This document shows, one piece after another, positions 15,996 to 24,993 of a DNA stretch of 64,000 bases. The DNA is from Thermanaeromonas sp. C210. Its GTDB lineage: Bacteria > Bacillota > DSM-521 > Neomoorellales > Neomoorellaceae. Position 1 is the stretch's first letter, and every line of letters starts with the position of its first letter. A program made the translations under genes and the position numbers. The stretch spans positions 434,001 to 498,000 of the forward strand of contig NZ_BLWF01000001.1 in the NCBI RefSeq assembly GCF_013167955.1, read 5' to 3'. Below the pieces are notes generated by a model. The model had not been told where the DNA came from. It was given only the letters and a program-made list of their open reading frames with translations, and did no database searches.

Positions 15996-17030
15996 TCAAT
16001 CCGGGAAGGTTAAAACTACCCGGTAGGTATCCGGTGCCATGGCCAGCTTAAAGGCCGTCTCCATATCGGGGAAAGGAACACGGGCACTCACCAGGTCTCC
16101 CACCTCTATCAATCCTCCCGACAGGAGGGCCGTGGCCTGGCGGAAGCTTTCCTTGTCGTGCCGTATGGAGCCCGTAAGGGTAAACTCACTGTAATGGAAA
16201 TCGTTGGGATCGATTTCCAGGGGAACGGCAGGGTGCAGGGACCCATATACTACAAGGGTACCTCCCTTCACCAAAAGCCTTAAGCCCTCTTTCAGGGCCG
16301 GCGCGCCACCTGCCGTGAAAAATACCGCCTCTGCTCCCCTTCCGCAGGTCAGCTCTTTCACAACGGAAGCAAGGTCTTCTTTAAAGGGGTTAACGGCGGC
16401 AATAGCCCCCAGCTGGAGGGCCTTCTCCCTGCGTGAAGGGTCGGGTTCACTCACGATAACCCGTGCCCCCCGGATTTGGGCGAGCTTGAGGTGCAGGAGC
16501 CCCATTACCCCGGCGCCCAGAACTACTACTGTATCTCCCGGGCGCAGGTTTCCCCGGCCGATACTACGAACCACACAGGCGAGGGGCTCGGAGAGAGTGG
16601 CGTGGACCAGGTCCACATTTTGGGCGAGGGGATAGACCTCGTAACCTTTGGCGATGAGGTATTCGGCAAAACCGGCCGGGCCCCAGTAATTGCCGGGGTT
16701 GGACTTTTCTCCCGCGTTAGCGCACATGTGGTCCTGGCCTCGACGGCAAAAATAGCACTCACCGCAACGTATGAGGCTGGCTACGGCGACTTTCTGTCCG
16801 GGTGCCAGCCTTTGGGCGACCCGCGGACCAACCTCAACTACCTCCCCGGCAATTTCGTGACCTCCCAGGAAGGGATAAGCTCCTTCCACACCCTGGTAAA
16901 ACCGTTGTTCCCAGGTGCAGATGCCGCAGGCCCTAACTTTAACAAGCACTTCATCTGGTTCTAACTTCCTTAGCGGAACGTCTTCCAGTTGAATTTTCTG
17001 GGGACCGATCATTACTGCCCTAAGCAACAT
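15996..17030 (-). CDS. Zinc-dependent alcohol dehydrogenase (MDR family)
   Basis: A 344-residue medium-chain dehydrogenase. Catalytic zinc ligands are in CGICTWE and GGHEIAGE, and the structural zinc loop is CGECYFCRRGQDHMC. The Rossmann motif is VVVLGAGVMGLLHLKLAQ. It most resembles sorbitol/threonine-type dehydrogenases that oxidise a secondary alcohol of a polyol or sugar with NAD(P). ATG 17030 follows AAAAGGAGCTGATGG. Position between aldolase and kinase suggests the order oxidation or reduction, phosphorylation, cleavage. The substrate is unknown. Confidence 0.88.
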   Translation of the reverse strand: MLLRAVMIGPQKIQLEDVPLRKLEPDEVLVKVRACGICTWEQRFYQGVEGAYPFLGGHEIAGEVVEVGPRVAQRLAPGQKVAVASLIRCGECYFCRRGQDHMCANAGEKSNPGNYWGPAGFAEYLIAKGYEVYPLAQNVDLVHATLSEPLACVVRSIGRGNLRPGDTVVVLGAGVMGLLHLKLAQIRGARVIVSEPDPSRREKALQLGAIAAVNPFKEDLASVVKELTCGRGAEAVFFTAGGAPALKEGLRLLVKGGTLVVYGSLHPAVPLEIDPNDFHYSEFTLTGSIRHDKESFRQATALLSGGLIEVGDLVSARVPFPDMETAFKLAMAPDTYRVVLTFPD

Positions 17031-17043
17031 CCATCAGCTCCTT

Positions 17044-17823
17044 TTAACTCTCTAGTATGGCCTGGGCTTCCTCCAAGGTAGCCCCCTTGTGGATCAAAGC
17101 GGCCAGGGCTGCTGCCATTTTTTCCGGACGCGGATGGCCCCACACGTTGCGCCCTATAGCCACCCCTGCCGCCCCCTCATCGAGAGCATCTTTGATGGAG
17201 GCCAGGAATGCTTTTACATCATTGGTTTTGGCACCCCCCAAGACCACAACAGGGACAAAGCAGGTTTCGGTTACTGCCCGGAAACCTGGCCGGTAAATGG
17301 TCTTGATGACATCTGCTCCCAGCTCGCACGCGATGCGGGCACCCAGAGCAATGTTATCTAAAGTGCGCAGGGATGGGTCACTATCAAAGCCTCCCGGCGA
17401 TATCTCGCCTATCAGGGGAAGTCCCCAGTTATCGCACCGGCGCGCGATATCGGCCAGTTGCGGTAGGGTTATTTCCTCTACACCCACCCCGGGGCCGGCG
17501 TTAACGATAACGGCATCGGCTCCCAACCGCAGAGCTTCCTCCACACCATAGGCCAGCCGGCTGGCATGGCCCTGTCCCATGGCCGTGGGAGATATGTCCA
17601 GGCGTAGGATTACCCCTAGGCCGGACAGCTCCCGGGCAAACTTTCGGGCCACGCCGTAATTGACAATTACGGCATCCACGCCACTGGCCGCCATTTTTAA
17701 TATGGTCTCTTCGGGTCGTTCCAGACCCGGGAGGGCCCCGGCGTTGGTGCCGTGGTCCAGGGCGACGATGAAGGTCCGTCCATCTCGTTGAAATAAGCGG
17801 TGCCAACGTCGTATCTTATTCAT
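17044..17823 (-). CDS. DhnA/LsrF-type class I aldolase
   Basis: A 259-residue TIM-barrel aldolase. Typical segments are FIVALDHGTNAGALPGLERPEETI at the N-terminus, GADAVIVNAGPGVGVEE, ELGADVIKTIYRPG with the probable Schiff-base Lys, and VVVLGGAKTNDVKAFL, then GAAGVAIGRNVWGHPRPEKMAAAL. The family includes archaeal fructose-bisphosphate aldolase, ADH synthase and LsrF, which acts on phospho-AI-2. The present operon has a kinase and an importer as the lsr operon does, but with a different transporter class. The substrate is unassigned. Confidence 0.88.
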   Translation of the reverse strand: MNKIRRWHRLFQRDGRTFIVALDHGTNAGALPGLERPEETILKMAASGVDAVIVNYGVARKFARELSGLGVILRLDISPTAMGQGHASRLAYGVEEALRLGADAVIVNAGPGVGVEEITLPQLADIARRCDNWGLPLIGEISPGGFDSDPSLRTLDNIALGARIACELGADVIKTIYRPGFRAVTETCFVPVVVLGGAKTNDVKAFLASIKDALDEGAAGVAIGRNVWGHPRPEKMAAALAALIHKGATLEEAQAILES

Positions 17824-17872
17824 TACATATACCCCCTATGAAATTATTCGCCTGGTAAATAGCCCGCTCAGC

Positions 17873-18814
17873 TCAACGTTCTTCTCGTACATAAGGTATT
17901 CCCTGGGAGCGGGGTACAACTGAACGGCCTATCATGAACACCAGAACAACAAGGGTGACCACGTAGGGCAACATTAAGAACAAATGATACGGTAGATCAA
18001 GTCCCATGGCCTGCATCCTTAGCTGAAACGCATCGGTGAAGCCGAAAAGCAAGGTAGCGATAAGGGCGCCCCAGGGGTTGTAGCGGCCGAAAATCACCGC
18101 TGCAAAGGCGATAAAGCCCCTTCCCGCCGTCATGTTATCCATGAAGTACCGCAGTCCTCCCACCGTCAGGGATGCTCCTCCTAGGGATGCCAATACGCAG
18201 CTTAGTATAATGCAGGCGTAACGTACCAGGTAAACATTTATCCCTAGAGTGTCGGCGGCCTGGGGGTGTTCGCCTACGGCCCGGATTTTGAGGCCCCATG
18301 TGGTGTGGAAAAGTACTGCGTAGGTAAGGGGTACCATGAGGAGCCCCAGATAGACTAGGATGTTGTGCTTAAAGAGGACCGTACCGAGGACCGGAATTTG
18401 GTCCAAGACGGGAATGGCCAACTGAGGCAGTCCGGGGGATTCCGGCTGCAAGGGGGTGGCACCCAATAGAATCCGGTAGAGGGTGCTCGTCACTCCTAGG
18501 GCGAAAATGTTCTCTCCTACTGCCGTGACCACCTGGTCGCACCGCAAGGTTACGGTGAAGAAGGCGTGGACAAGGCCCATGACGCCCCCCAGAAGGATGG
18601 CTGCTAACACTCCTACGTAAGCATTGCCGGAATAATAGGCAAAGATGAAGGAGCCGAAAGCACCTATGAGCATCATGGCTTCCAGGGCAATATTAAGTAC
18701 ACCCGTGCGTTCGGAAAAGATGTCTCCGATGGCGGCCAGCAGAAGGGGCGTAGTCATGCGGATACCGGCCACCAGAAAATCCAGGGAACTAATTATTGCT
18801 AATATGGCTGCCAA
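17873..18814 (-). CDS. BMP-type ABC transporter permease (second)
   Basis: A 313-residue permease with about eight to nine transmembrane segments, of the branched-chain/ribose (LivH/RbsC-like) superfamily as in YufQ/NupQ. Marker segments are GVLNIALEAMMLIGAFGSFI near the N-terminus and GLKIRAVGEHPQAADTLGINVY. It overlaps the other permease gene by 26 bases. With the lipoprotein and double ATPase next to it, it forms an importer that in characterised cases carries nucleosides or purine-like compounds. Confidence 0.88.
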   Translation of the reverse strand: MAAILAIISSLDFLVAGIRMTTPLLLAAIGDIFSERTGVLNIALEAMMLIGAFGSFIFAYYSGNAYVGVLAAILLGGVMGLVHAFFTVTLRCDQVVTAVGENIFALGVTSTLYRILLGATPLQPESPGLPQLAIPVLDQIPVLGTVLFKHNILVYLGLLMVPLTYAVLFHTTWGLKIRAVGEHPQAADTLGINVYLVRYACIILSCVLASLGGASLTVGGLRYFMDNMTAGRGFIAFAAVIFGRYNPWGALIATLLFGFTDAFQLRMQAMGLDLPYHLFLMLPYVVTLVVLVFMIGRSVVPRSQGIPYVREER

Positions 18815-19892
18815 TCACTTTCCCTCCCTTAAACCACCGCCGGAAGTATATTTGGCGGACTGCCACAATGCCGATGATGCTTAAAACAGCCAGAGCCTGA
18901 ATAATGTAGACTATGGCCACCGGTACGCCTACGGAAATTTGCATGGAGTTGGCTCCATTGCGGAGGGCTCCAAAGAAGAGGGCGGTCAGGAGGGTACCGA
19001 AAGGGTGCAATCCTCCCAATAGAGCAACAGCAATGGCATCGTAACCGTAGCCTACCATAAAATTCTCCAGCAACCGGTGTTGTACCCCGAGGATTTCCGA
19101 ACTGCCCGCAAAAGAAGCCAGGGCGCCGCTGGCAGCCATGGTAAGGAGCATGACCCGCTTCACTTCTACACCGCCGTAGCGGGCCGCATCCCGGTTGGCT
19201 CCCACGCTCCGGATTTCGAAACCCCAGGTGGTATGCCACAGGACCCAGTAGACCAACCAGGCAAAAACAAAAACCATTAGAAATCCCGCATGGAGAAAAG
19301 TACCCGGGAGGATGATGGGCAGCCGGGCGCTTTGGACTATCGGCGGGCTCTGCGGTGCAGTCTGCCCGGGCTCCATAAGGAAAGTATTGACCGCCAATCC
19401 GACGAGGTATATTGCCACATAGTTCATAAGGATGGTAGTAAGAATTTCGTTAATGCCGCGAGTGGCCTTAAGATATCCGGGAATGAAAGCCCACAGGGCC
19501 CCGGCAACCGTACCGGCCAGCAGAGCCAGGAGCAAGTGGATAACGGCGGGGATATCTAGCGGATAAACTCCGATCCAGGTGGAGGTCAGGGCCGCTACAT
19601 ACAGCTGACCTTCTGCTCCGATGTTGAAAACTCCACCGCGGTAGGCGAGGGTTACAGCTAGGCCGGTAAAGGCCAGGGGAACAAAACGCAAGAGGGTGAA
19701 AGAAAGGCTATCCAGGCTCCCAAAGGAGCCCAGGAACAGTTCCCGGTAAGCTTCTAAAGGGTTTACTCCCTGCTGGGCGATGATAACGGCGGCCACGGCC
19801 AGGCCGAAAAGTATACCCAGTAAGGGCGTCAAGATGGCACTCCAACCTTCACGACAAAAAACTTTAATCCAGGCCGAGAGTTTCTCTGCCAC
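18789..19892 (-). CDS. BMP-type ABC transporter permease (first)
   Basis: A 367-residue permease of the YufP/NupP type. It has an N-terminal extension with one transmembrane helix, then the core with YRGGVFNIGAEGQLYVAAL and GFEIRSVGANRDAARYGGVEVKRV, the family's cytoplasmic coupling region. It ends by overlapping the second permease gene and starts 15 bases after the ATPase gene. It pairs with the second permease as a heterodimer. Confidence 0.88.
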   Translation of the reverse strand: MAEKLSAWIKVFCREGWSAILTPLLGILFGLAVAAVIIAQQGVNPLEAYRELFLGSFGSLDSLSFTLLRFVPLAFTGLAVTLAYRGGVFNIGAEGQLYVAALTSTWIGVYPLDIPAVIHLLLALLAGTVAGALWAFIPGYLKATRGINEILTTILMNYVAIYLVGLAVNTFLMEPGQTAPQSPPIVQSARLPIILPGTFLHAGFLMVFVFAWLVYWVLWHTTWGFEIRSVGANRDAARYGGVEVKRVMLLTMAASGALASFAGSSEILGVQHRLLENFMVGYGYDAIAVALLGGLHPFGTLLTALFFGALRNGANSMQISVGVPVAIVYIIQALAVLSIIGIVAVRQIYFRRWFKGGKVIGSHISNN

Positions 19893-19907
19893 TTTTGTTC
19901 CCTCCCG

Positions 19908-21422
19908 TTAGGCTTGGCGCCGGGAACCGGCCATTAGTAGCCCGATAGTTTCCAGGTCGGCCTGGGCGGCATCCAGGAGACCTACGATTCTTCCCTCATA
20001 AAACACGGCAATGCGGTCGCTGAGCTTCATAATCTCTTCCAGTTCGGTAGAAATATATAAGATGGCCGCACCTCGCTCCCGCTGGGCCAGAATTTGTTGC
20101 TGAACGAATTCAGTAGCCCCGATGTCCAGGCCTCTAGTGGGCTGGACGGCAATAAGGAAATCGGGTTCTCTGCACAGCTCTCGCGCCAGGATAAGTTTTT
20201 GCTGGTTTCCCCCGGAAAGAAGGCGGACTTTGGTTTCGGGACTCGGGGTACGGACACCATACCTGCGGATCAACTCTCTTGCATGGTCGCTGATGACTTT
20301 GTGATCCATCTTGATACCACGGGCAAAAGGATGGCGGTAATATACCCCCAAAAGGGTGTTCTCCTTTATACTGAAATCGAGGATGAGTCCGGTATGCTGC
20401 CGATCTTCAGGAATATGGGCCAGCCCAAGGTCGTATAGGGCTTTGGGCGGAGCATTGGTAACGTCCTTCCCCTTCAGTCGTATTCTACCGCCGGAAGCAC
20501 GCCGTAGGCCGGTGAGCACCTCTGCCAATTCGGTTTGGCCGTTACCGGCTACCCCCGCAATACCCAATATTTCACCCCGACGGAGGCTAAAAGTAACGCC
20601 TTGGAGGGCGGGAAGTCCGCGGTTGTTAAGGGTCTGCAGATTCTCTACCTCCAGGATTACTTCCCCCGGGCTGGACGGGTTCTTGGTCTTTTCCAGCGAT
20701 ATGTCTCGGCCGACCATAAGGCGGGCCAGCATTTGTTTGTCGGCCTTCTTAGTTTCCAGGTTCGCTACAACCCTTCCATCTCTCAGCACCGTTACGCGGT
20801 CGGCAACGGCCATAACTTCGTCCAACTTATGGGTTATAAGGACTACCGAGTGTCCTACGGCTACCAGCTGGCGCAGGACGCGAAAAAGGTCGGATACTTC
20901 GCCCGGAGTAAGTACTGCGGTAGGTTCGTCCAAAATGAGTAAGCGGGCTCTGCGGTATAGCGCCTTAAGAATTTCCACCCGCTGTTGAACTCCTACCGGT
21001 AACTGCCATATCTGCGCGTCCAAATCCACGTGAAGGCCGTACGCGTCCATCAATTCACGTATTTCGGCTGCTATCCTCTTCTTTTCCAGCAACGGTTCCC
21101 GCCGGGAAGGTAGGCCCAGCATGATATTTTCCAGGACGGTAAAGTTATGCACCAGCATAAAGTGTTGGTGCACCATTCCTATACCCAGATTTATAGCGTC
21201 ACGAATGGAGCGGATTTTGACGTCTCGCCCCTGCCAGATAATGCGTCCGGCATCGGGAGTATAGAGGCCGTACACACAGTTCATGAGGGTGGTCTTGCCG
21301 GCCCCGTTTTCCCCTAACAAAGCATGAATTTCCCCCTGGGCGATGTCCAGATCTACGTGATCGTTGGCCTTTACTCCCGGGAATGATTTACAGATACCCC
21401 GTAGCTCCAGCAATGCCGCCAT
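19908..21422 (-). CDS. BMP-type ABC transporter, double ATP-binding subunit
   Basis: A 504-residue fusion of two nucleotide-binding domains. The first has Walker A GENGAGKTT at about residues 37-45 and Walker B LLILDEPTAVL. The second has the usual degenerate GVAGNGQTE loop at about 295, signature LLSGGNQQK and FLIAVQPTRGLDIGA. This layout is typical of sugar and nucleoside importers (YufO, RbsA, MglA). It lies between the lipoprotein and permease genes in the operon. Confidence 0.92.
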   Translation of the reverse strand: MAALLELRGICKSFPGVKANDHVDLDIAQGEIHALLGENGAGKTTLMNCVYGLYTPDAGRIIWQGRDVKIRSIRDAINLGIGMVHQHFMLVHNFTVLENIMLGLPSRREPLLEKKRIAAEIRELMDAYGLHVDLDAQIWQLPVGVQQRVEILKALYRRARLLILDEPTAVLTPGEVSDLFRVLRQLVAVGHSVVLITHKLDEVMAVADRVTVLRDGRVVANLETKKADKQMLARLMVGRDISLEKTKNPSSPGEVILEVENLQTLNNRGLPALQGVTFSLRRGEILGIAGVAGNGQTELAEVLTGLRRASGGRIRLKGKDVTNAPPKALYDLGLAHIPEDRQHTGLILDFSIKENTLLGVYYRHPFARGIKMDHKVISDHARELIRRYGVRTPSPETKVRLLSGGNQQKLILARELCREPDFLIAVQPTRGLDIGATEFVQQQILAQRERGAAILYISTELEEIMKLSDRIAVFYEGRIVGLLDAAQADLETIGLLMAGSRRQA

Positions 21423-21490
21423 AATATACGAATTCCCTCCCGGGCTTAATTGGCGCGGGAGGGGGATTTCCCCCTCCCGAGATGGGTCTT

Positions 21491-22516
21491 CTAAAGACTT
21501 CCTTTCAGCTGGATCTTCCCGGCCAGTATATCTTCGGCTGCTTTAGCCACCTCGTCCTGAACTTCCTTAGGCACCTTATTGCCGTACTTGCCGATGTACT
21601 GGACCTGGTCTTTGAGCCCGAACTGGTATACCTTACCTTCGAATCGCCCTTCTTTAAATTCTTTAACACCCGTAGCAATGAGGAGGGATACCTTCTGCAC
21701 CGCGCTGGTCAAAACGTGATCCGGCGCCTGATCGCGGTAATCACCGGTCCACCCAATAACCATCACGTTCTTCTCTTTGGCCGCTTGGATTACACCTAGG
21801 TTGCCGGCATCGCAGTTGGCTACTATTACGTCAACACCGTTAGCGATTTGGGCCAAGGCGGCCTCTTTAGCTTTGTTAATGTCTTCCCAACTACCGGTAT
21901 AACCGTAAGTTACTGATATATTGGGGTTTACTTTCCTGGCCGCTTCCTCCAGGTTGTCGTATTCCATTTGGCCTGTAGGATCCTTAGTGGCCGTCACGAT
22001 CCCAATCTTATTGGTCTTCGTGGAGCGGGCGGCCACAATCCCCACCAGATATCCTAGTTCACCATATTTAAACTGGAGGGAGGCCAGATTCGGTCCTGTT
22101 ACATTGGTACCGATGCCCGCAAACATTACATCGGGGTATTCGCTGGCCACCTGTTTTAAAGCATCTGAGAATTCAAAGCCATGGCCCAGGATTACGTCGT
22201 AGCCTTTCCGGGCATACTCCCGCATGATCTGAACCTGGTCGTTCTTTTTAACGTTTTCGGTGTAGGCTACTTCAGCTCCCAGGTTTTGCTTAACTTCCAT
22301 TAAACCTTCGTAAGCGCTCTGACTCCAACCGCCGTCATTAATGGAACCCGGGAGCAGAAGGGCTACTTTAAACTGGTCGGATTCCCCTTTTTGTTCTTGG
22401 CCGCCCCCTGTCGGACTCTGCTGTTCGGCAGTCTTACTGCCACCGCAGGCCACCAGCCCGAGGGCCAAAATCGCAACCAGGCCGATGACTAAGGCCTTCT
22501 TGAGCCTTCCTATCAT
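21491..22516 (-). CDS. BMP/PnrA-type substrate-binding lipoprotein
   Basis: 341 residues from ATG 22516, preceded on the minus strand by GGGGAGGT at a slightly long spacing; upstream in-frame ATGs would add a charged segment before the signal peptide. The lipoprotein signal has lipobox LVAC with Cys24, then a Ser/Gly/Gln-rich linker. The binding domain begins FKVALLLPGSINDGGWSQSAYEGL, the BMP signature of PnrA/BmpA and YufN, which bind purine nucleosides in the known cases. Other family members bind AI-2-like or sugar ligands. It is the specificity component of the importer. Confidence 0.9.
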   Translation of the reverse strand: MIGRLKKALVIGLVAILALGLVACGGSKTAEQQSPTGGGQEQKGESDQFKVALLLPGSINDGGWSQSAYEGLMEVKQNLGAEVAYTENVKKNDQVQIMREYARKGYDVILGHGFEFSDALKQVASEYPDVMFAGIGTNVTGPNLASLQFKYGELGYLVGIVAARSTKTNKIGIVTATKDPTGQMEYDNLEEAARKVNPNISVTYGYTGSWEDINKAKEAALAQIANGVDVIVANCDAGNLGVIQAAKEKNVMVIGWTGDYRDQAPDHVLTSAVQKVSLLIATGVKEFKEGRFEGKVYQFGLKDQVQYIGKYGNKVPKEVQDEVAKAAEDILAGKIQLKGSL

Positions 22517-22623
22517 AGTTGTTGGCTTACCTCCCCTATGAAACATTTTTTTGGGCATCGCCTTGTCCACTAACCACGCGCCGCCGGAGACAATGGATTC
22601 CGTTTCTGCCAGGACCTCACCTC

Positions 22624-23262
22624 CTAACAGCCTTTAGTCTCCTCCAGGGTTTTCCTGGATGCCGTTATCAGGGACGCAATACGGGCCACGCGCCGTCCAA
22701 CGGCGCGGACCGCCGAGAGACCTAGTTCATCCTTTTGGGCTCCGGCCTGCTTGAGATCTTGCGACCACACCGCAGCCCCATGATTTTGGAACTTTTCTCC
22801 CCCCACGACAATCATGCCCTCGGCTAAGCAGAAATTTAGAATGGCTCCCAGAACGAATTCCTGCCCTCCGTTACGGCTGCCGCCGACGGCTATGGCACCG
22901 GCCACCTTATATTCCAACGCGCGGGGCACGGCATCGCAGACTTCGGCAAACCGCATGCGGAAGCGATTGAACAGGGCTGCCAGCTGGGAAGGGATGTTCA
23001 TATCGTAAACTGGTGCACCGATGATAACTCCATCGGCGCGGAAGAAGGCCTCTATGATGCTCGCGGCGTCATCTTGATGGATACAACTCCCCGACTTCAA
23101 GCACCGGTCGCAATGAATGCAGGGCTTTATTTCCTTACCTTTAAGGGAAATATACTCGGTCTCCACTCCCGGTACTTGGGCGGCGGCCTTGAGGGCTTCC
23201 TGTACGCAAAAAGCAGTAGCTGCCTGGCGGGGGCTGGCACTTAAACCTAATATTTCCACCAT
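22624..23262 (-). CDS. Iron-sulfur flavoprotein (Isf-like), first paralogue in genome order
   Basis: A 212-residue NADPH-dependent FMN-reductase-fold protein. The flavin phosphate loop is GLSASPRQAAT at residues 6-16. The compact cluster motif is Cys48-x2-Cys51-x2-Cys54-x5-Cys60, the [4Fe-4S] motif of Methanosarcina Isf. A second flavin segment is GVIIGAPVYDMNIPSQL. Isf proteins move electrons between ferredoxin and oxygen species or other acceptors. A gap of about 107 bases separates it from the lipoprotein gene, and only 3 bases separate it from its paralogue. Confidence 0.85.
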   Translation of the reverse strand: MVEILGLSASPRQAATAFCVQEALKAAAQVPGVETEYISLKGKEIKPCIHCDRCLKSGSCIHQDDAASIIEAFFRADGVIIGAPVYDMNIPSQLAALFNRFRMRFAEVCDAVPRALEYKVAGAIAVGGSRNGGQEFVLGAILNFCLAEGMIVVGGEKFQNHGAAVWSQDLKQAGAQKDELGLSAVRAVGRRVARIASLITASRKTLEETKGC

Positions 23263-23265
23263 TGC

Positions 23266-23877
23266 TTATCTCTCCCGGCTGAACTCTTGGATAATGCGTT
23301 GCCCGAGGGTAACACCTTTGTTCCAGGCCAAAGTAAGAATTTCTGGATTATCCTTCACAGGCAGAAAGTCTGTACCGGTGTACAACAGTTGGTCAACCAG
23401 TTCGGCATTTAAGTCGTTAAACAGCAGTTTGATTACTTCTATTTGTTTGGTAAAAGTTTCGGGGCCAAAGCTGCCCGTTACACCTACCATCATGCCCAAC
23501 CGCCGGGAAGTCAGGCGGCTCGGGAAGGTAACTCGTCCGTCGGGGTGGAGGACTACCTCTACGTACCTGTAGCAGCGGTCAATAAACAATTTGGTTTGAG
23601 CCGTAATATCTCCGTAGAAAGTGGGCGTTCCCACCACCAGCCCGCGGCATCCTTCCACCGCGGCATATAGGATTTCCATATCATCTTGTATACAGCAGCT
23701 CGGATGATTGCGGCAATAACCACAATACCGACAAGGAAGAATTTGCAGATCATGAAGATAAAACTTTTGGACCCTTAGTCCCGTTGTCTCTACGCCTTCG
23801 AGGATCTTTTGCACCAGCAAGTCGGTGTTGGCCTTTTTGCGCGGGCTCCCTACCAAGCCTATAACGTCGGCCGTCAT
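23266..23877 (-). CDS. Iron-sulfur flavoprotein (Isf-like), second paralogue
   Basis: A 203-residue flavodoxin-fold protein with GLVGSPRKKANTD at residues 7-19, the same compact motif Cys49-x2-Cys52-x2-Cys55-x5-Cys61, and GLVVGTPTFYGDITAQTKLFIDRCYRY. Its ATGA start overlaps the GntR stop, so it is the first enzyme gene after the regulator. It is clearly related to the next gene but diverged. Two different Isf proteins side by side suggest a heterodimer or two electron-transfer steps in the same pathway. Confidence 0.85.
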   Translation of the reverse strand: MTADVIGLVGSPRKKANTDLLVQKILEGVETTGLRVQKFYLHDLQILPCRYCGYCRNHPSCCIQDDMEILYAAVEGCRGLVVGTPTFYGDITAQTKLFIDRCYRYVEVVLHPDGRVTFPSRLTSRRLGMMVGVTGSFGPETFTKQIEVIKLLFNDLNAELVDQLLYTGTDFLPVKDNPEILTLAWNKGVTLGQRIIQEFSRER

Positions 23878-24629
23878 TTCTGATTCTGACCTCCCCAGTC
23901 CTTATACAAGGTGACTTCAAAGGCATAGCGGTCACTACGGTACCAGGATTCTACGAATTCGACGGGCGTATCGTCGTCCATAAAACTAAGGCGGTTGACG
24001 TAGAGCAGGGGACTGCGACGCGGTACTTGCAGAAGGCGTGCCTGCTCCGTGCTGGCCAGAGCGGCCTCCAGACGCTGCTGGGCACGAAAAAGACGAATAC
24101 CGTAGCGATTTTTCAGTACAAAGTAAAGAGAGTTGTTCTCCAGGTCTTCGGTTTCCAGACCGGGACAGAGATGCTGGGGTAGGCGGGAGATTTGAATAAC
24201 AATAGGTTCTGCATTGGCGTACCGCAGCCGAACAATCCGGTAAACCTTGGCGTTGGGAGGGAGCCTAAGTTTGTTGCGCAGTTCTGGATCAGGTGTCACC
24301 TGCTCAAAACTTAATAATTTAGAAGACGGTATGAACCCTCGTTCCCGCATGTCATCCATAAAACCGGTTAGGGGTGCATAGCTTCGTTCGATCTTGGGCC
24401 GGGAAACAAAAGTACCTTTTCCGTGGACGCGGTAGAGATACCCTTGATTCACCAGTTCGGTTAGGGCATGTCGGGCCGTCATACGGCTCACGCCATAGGC
24501 CTTAGCCAAGGCGGCTTCGGAAGGTACCCGGTCGTCTGGTTTTAAAGCACCGCTCAGGATTTTTTGCTGTAGATCCTGCATTATTTGAAAATAGGCCGGC
24601 GCAGGCCCTTCTACCTTGACAATATTCAC
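23874..24629 (-). CDS. GntR-family regulator with UTRA ligand-binding domain (HutC subfamily)
   Basis: A 251-residue repressor. The N-terminal winged helix (residues about 12-75) has the typical YFQIMQDLQQKILSGALKPDDRVPSEAALAKAYGVSRMTARHAL. The C-terminal UTRA domain runs from about 95 and senses a small phosphorylated or free metabolite. GTG 24629 follows AGGAGGTAAGCA. It is the first gene of the ten-gene minus-strand operon and overlaps the next gene by 4 bases. The CTAG-rich palindrome just upstream is a probable operator, so autoregulation by a pathway intermediate is likely. Confidence 0.9.
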   Translation of the reverse strand: MNIVKVEGPAPAYFQIMQDLQQKILSGALKPDDRVPSEAALAKAYGVSRMTARHALTELVNQGYLYRVHGKGTFVSRPKIERSYAPLTGFMDDMRERGFIPSSKLLSFEQVTPDPELRNKLRLPPNAKVYRIVRLRYANAEPIVIQISRLPQHLCPGLETEDLENNSLYFVLKNRYGIRLFRAQQRLEAALASTEQARLLQVPRRSPLLYVNRLSFMDDDTPVEFVESWYRSDRYAFEVTLYKDWGGQNQK

Positions 24630-24646
24630 TGCTTACCTCCTAGTCA

Positions 24647-24662
24647 TCTAGACGTGCCTAGA
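24647..24662 (-). promoter_or_regulatory. Probable GntR operator
   Basis: TCTAGACGTGCCTAGA has inverted arms TCTAG/CTAGA and also contains a direct repeat of CTAGAC that continues to 24663. It lies 17 bases upstream of the regulator's start codon. Confidence 0.5.
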
Positions 24663-24939
24663 CAGGTATATACAACAGTTAGTCTTATTTTAAGTTCTAC
24701 GGAAGAAGGCTGGCAAGTGGATTGTCGGATTGTAATTCTTAAAATAATGGTATTACATGTGGTGCAAGTGCATATTCTTATTTAACTTCAGCCGCAACTA
24801 TGTTGTCTTCATTATATCGGAATTCGGACCTTATAGATAAGTGCTAGAGCACCCATTCACTAACTCGCCGCACGTAGTTAGAAAAGCCCCCAGGTGAAAC
24901 CTGCCTGAAGAGTTGCCGCCTGCAACCCTGCGAATAAAA
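24663..24939. other. Intergenic between GntR and citrate synthase genes
   Basis: About 275 bases, AT-richer than the surroundings. It should hold the promoter of the minus-strand ten-gene operon, but I cannot fix its boxes. No gene is supported. Confidence 0.45.
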
Positions 24940-24962
24940 AGGGGTGGCAGAAAACCACCCCT
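24940..24962 (-). terminator. Intrinsic terminator of the citrate synthase gene
   Basis: On the minus strand AGGGGTGG pairs with CCACCCCT around a 7-base loop and is followed by TTTTTATT. Confidence 0.85.
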
Positions 24963-24993
24963 ATAAATGGGAGAAAAAGAGGGTTTGGCCGAA

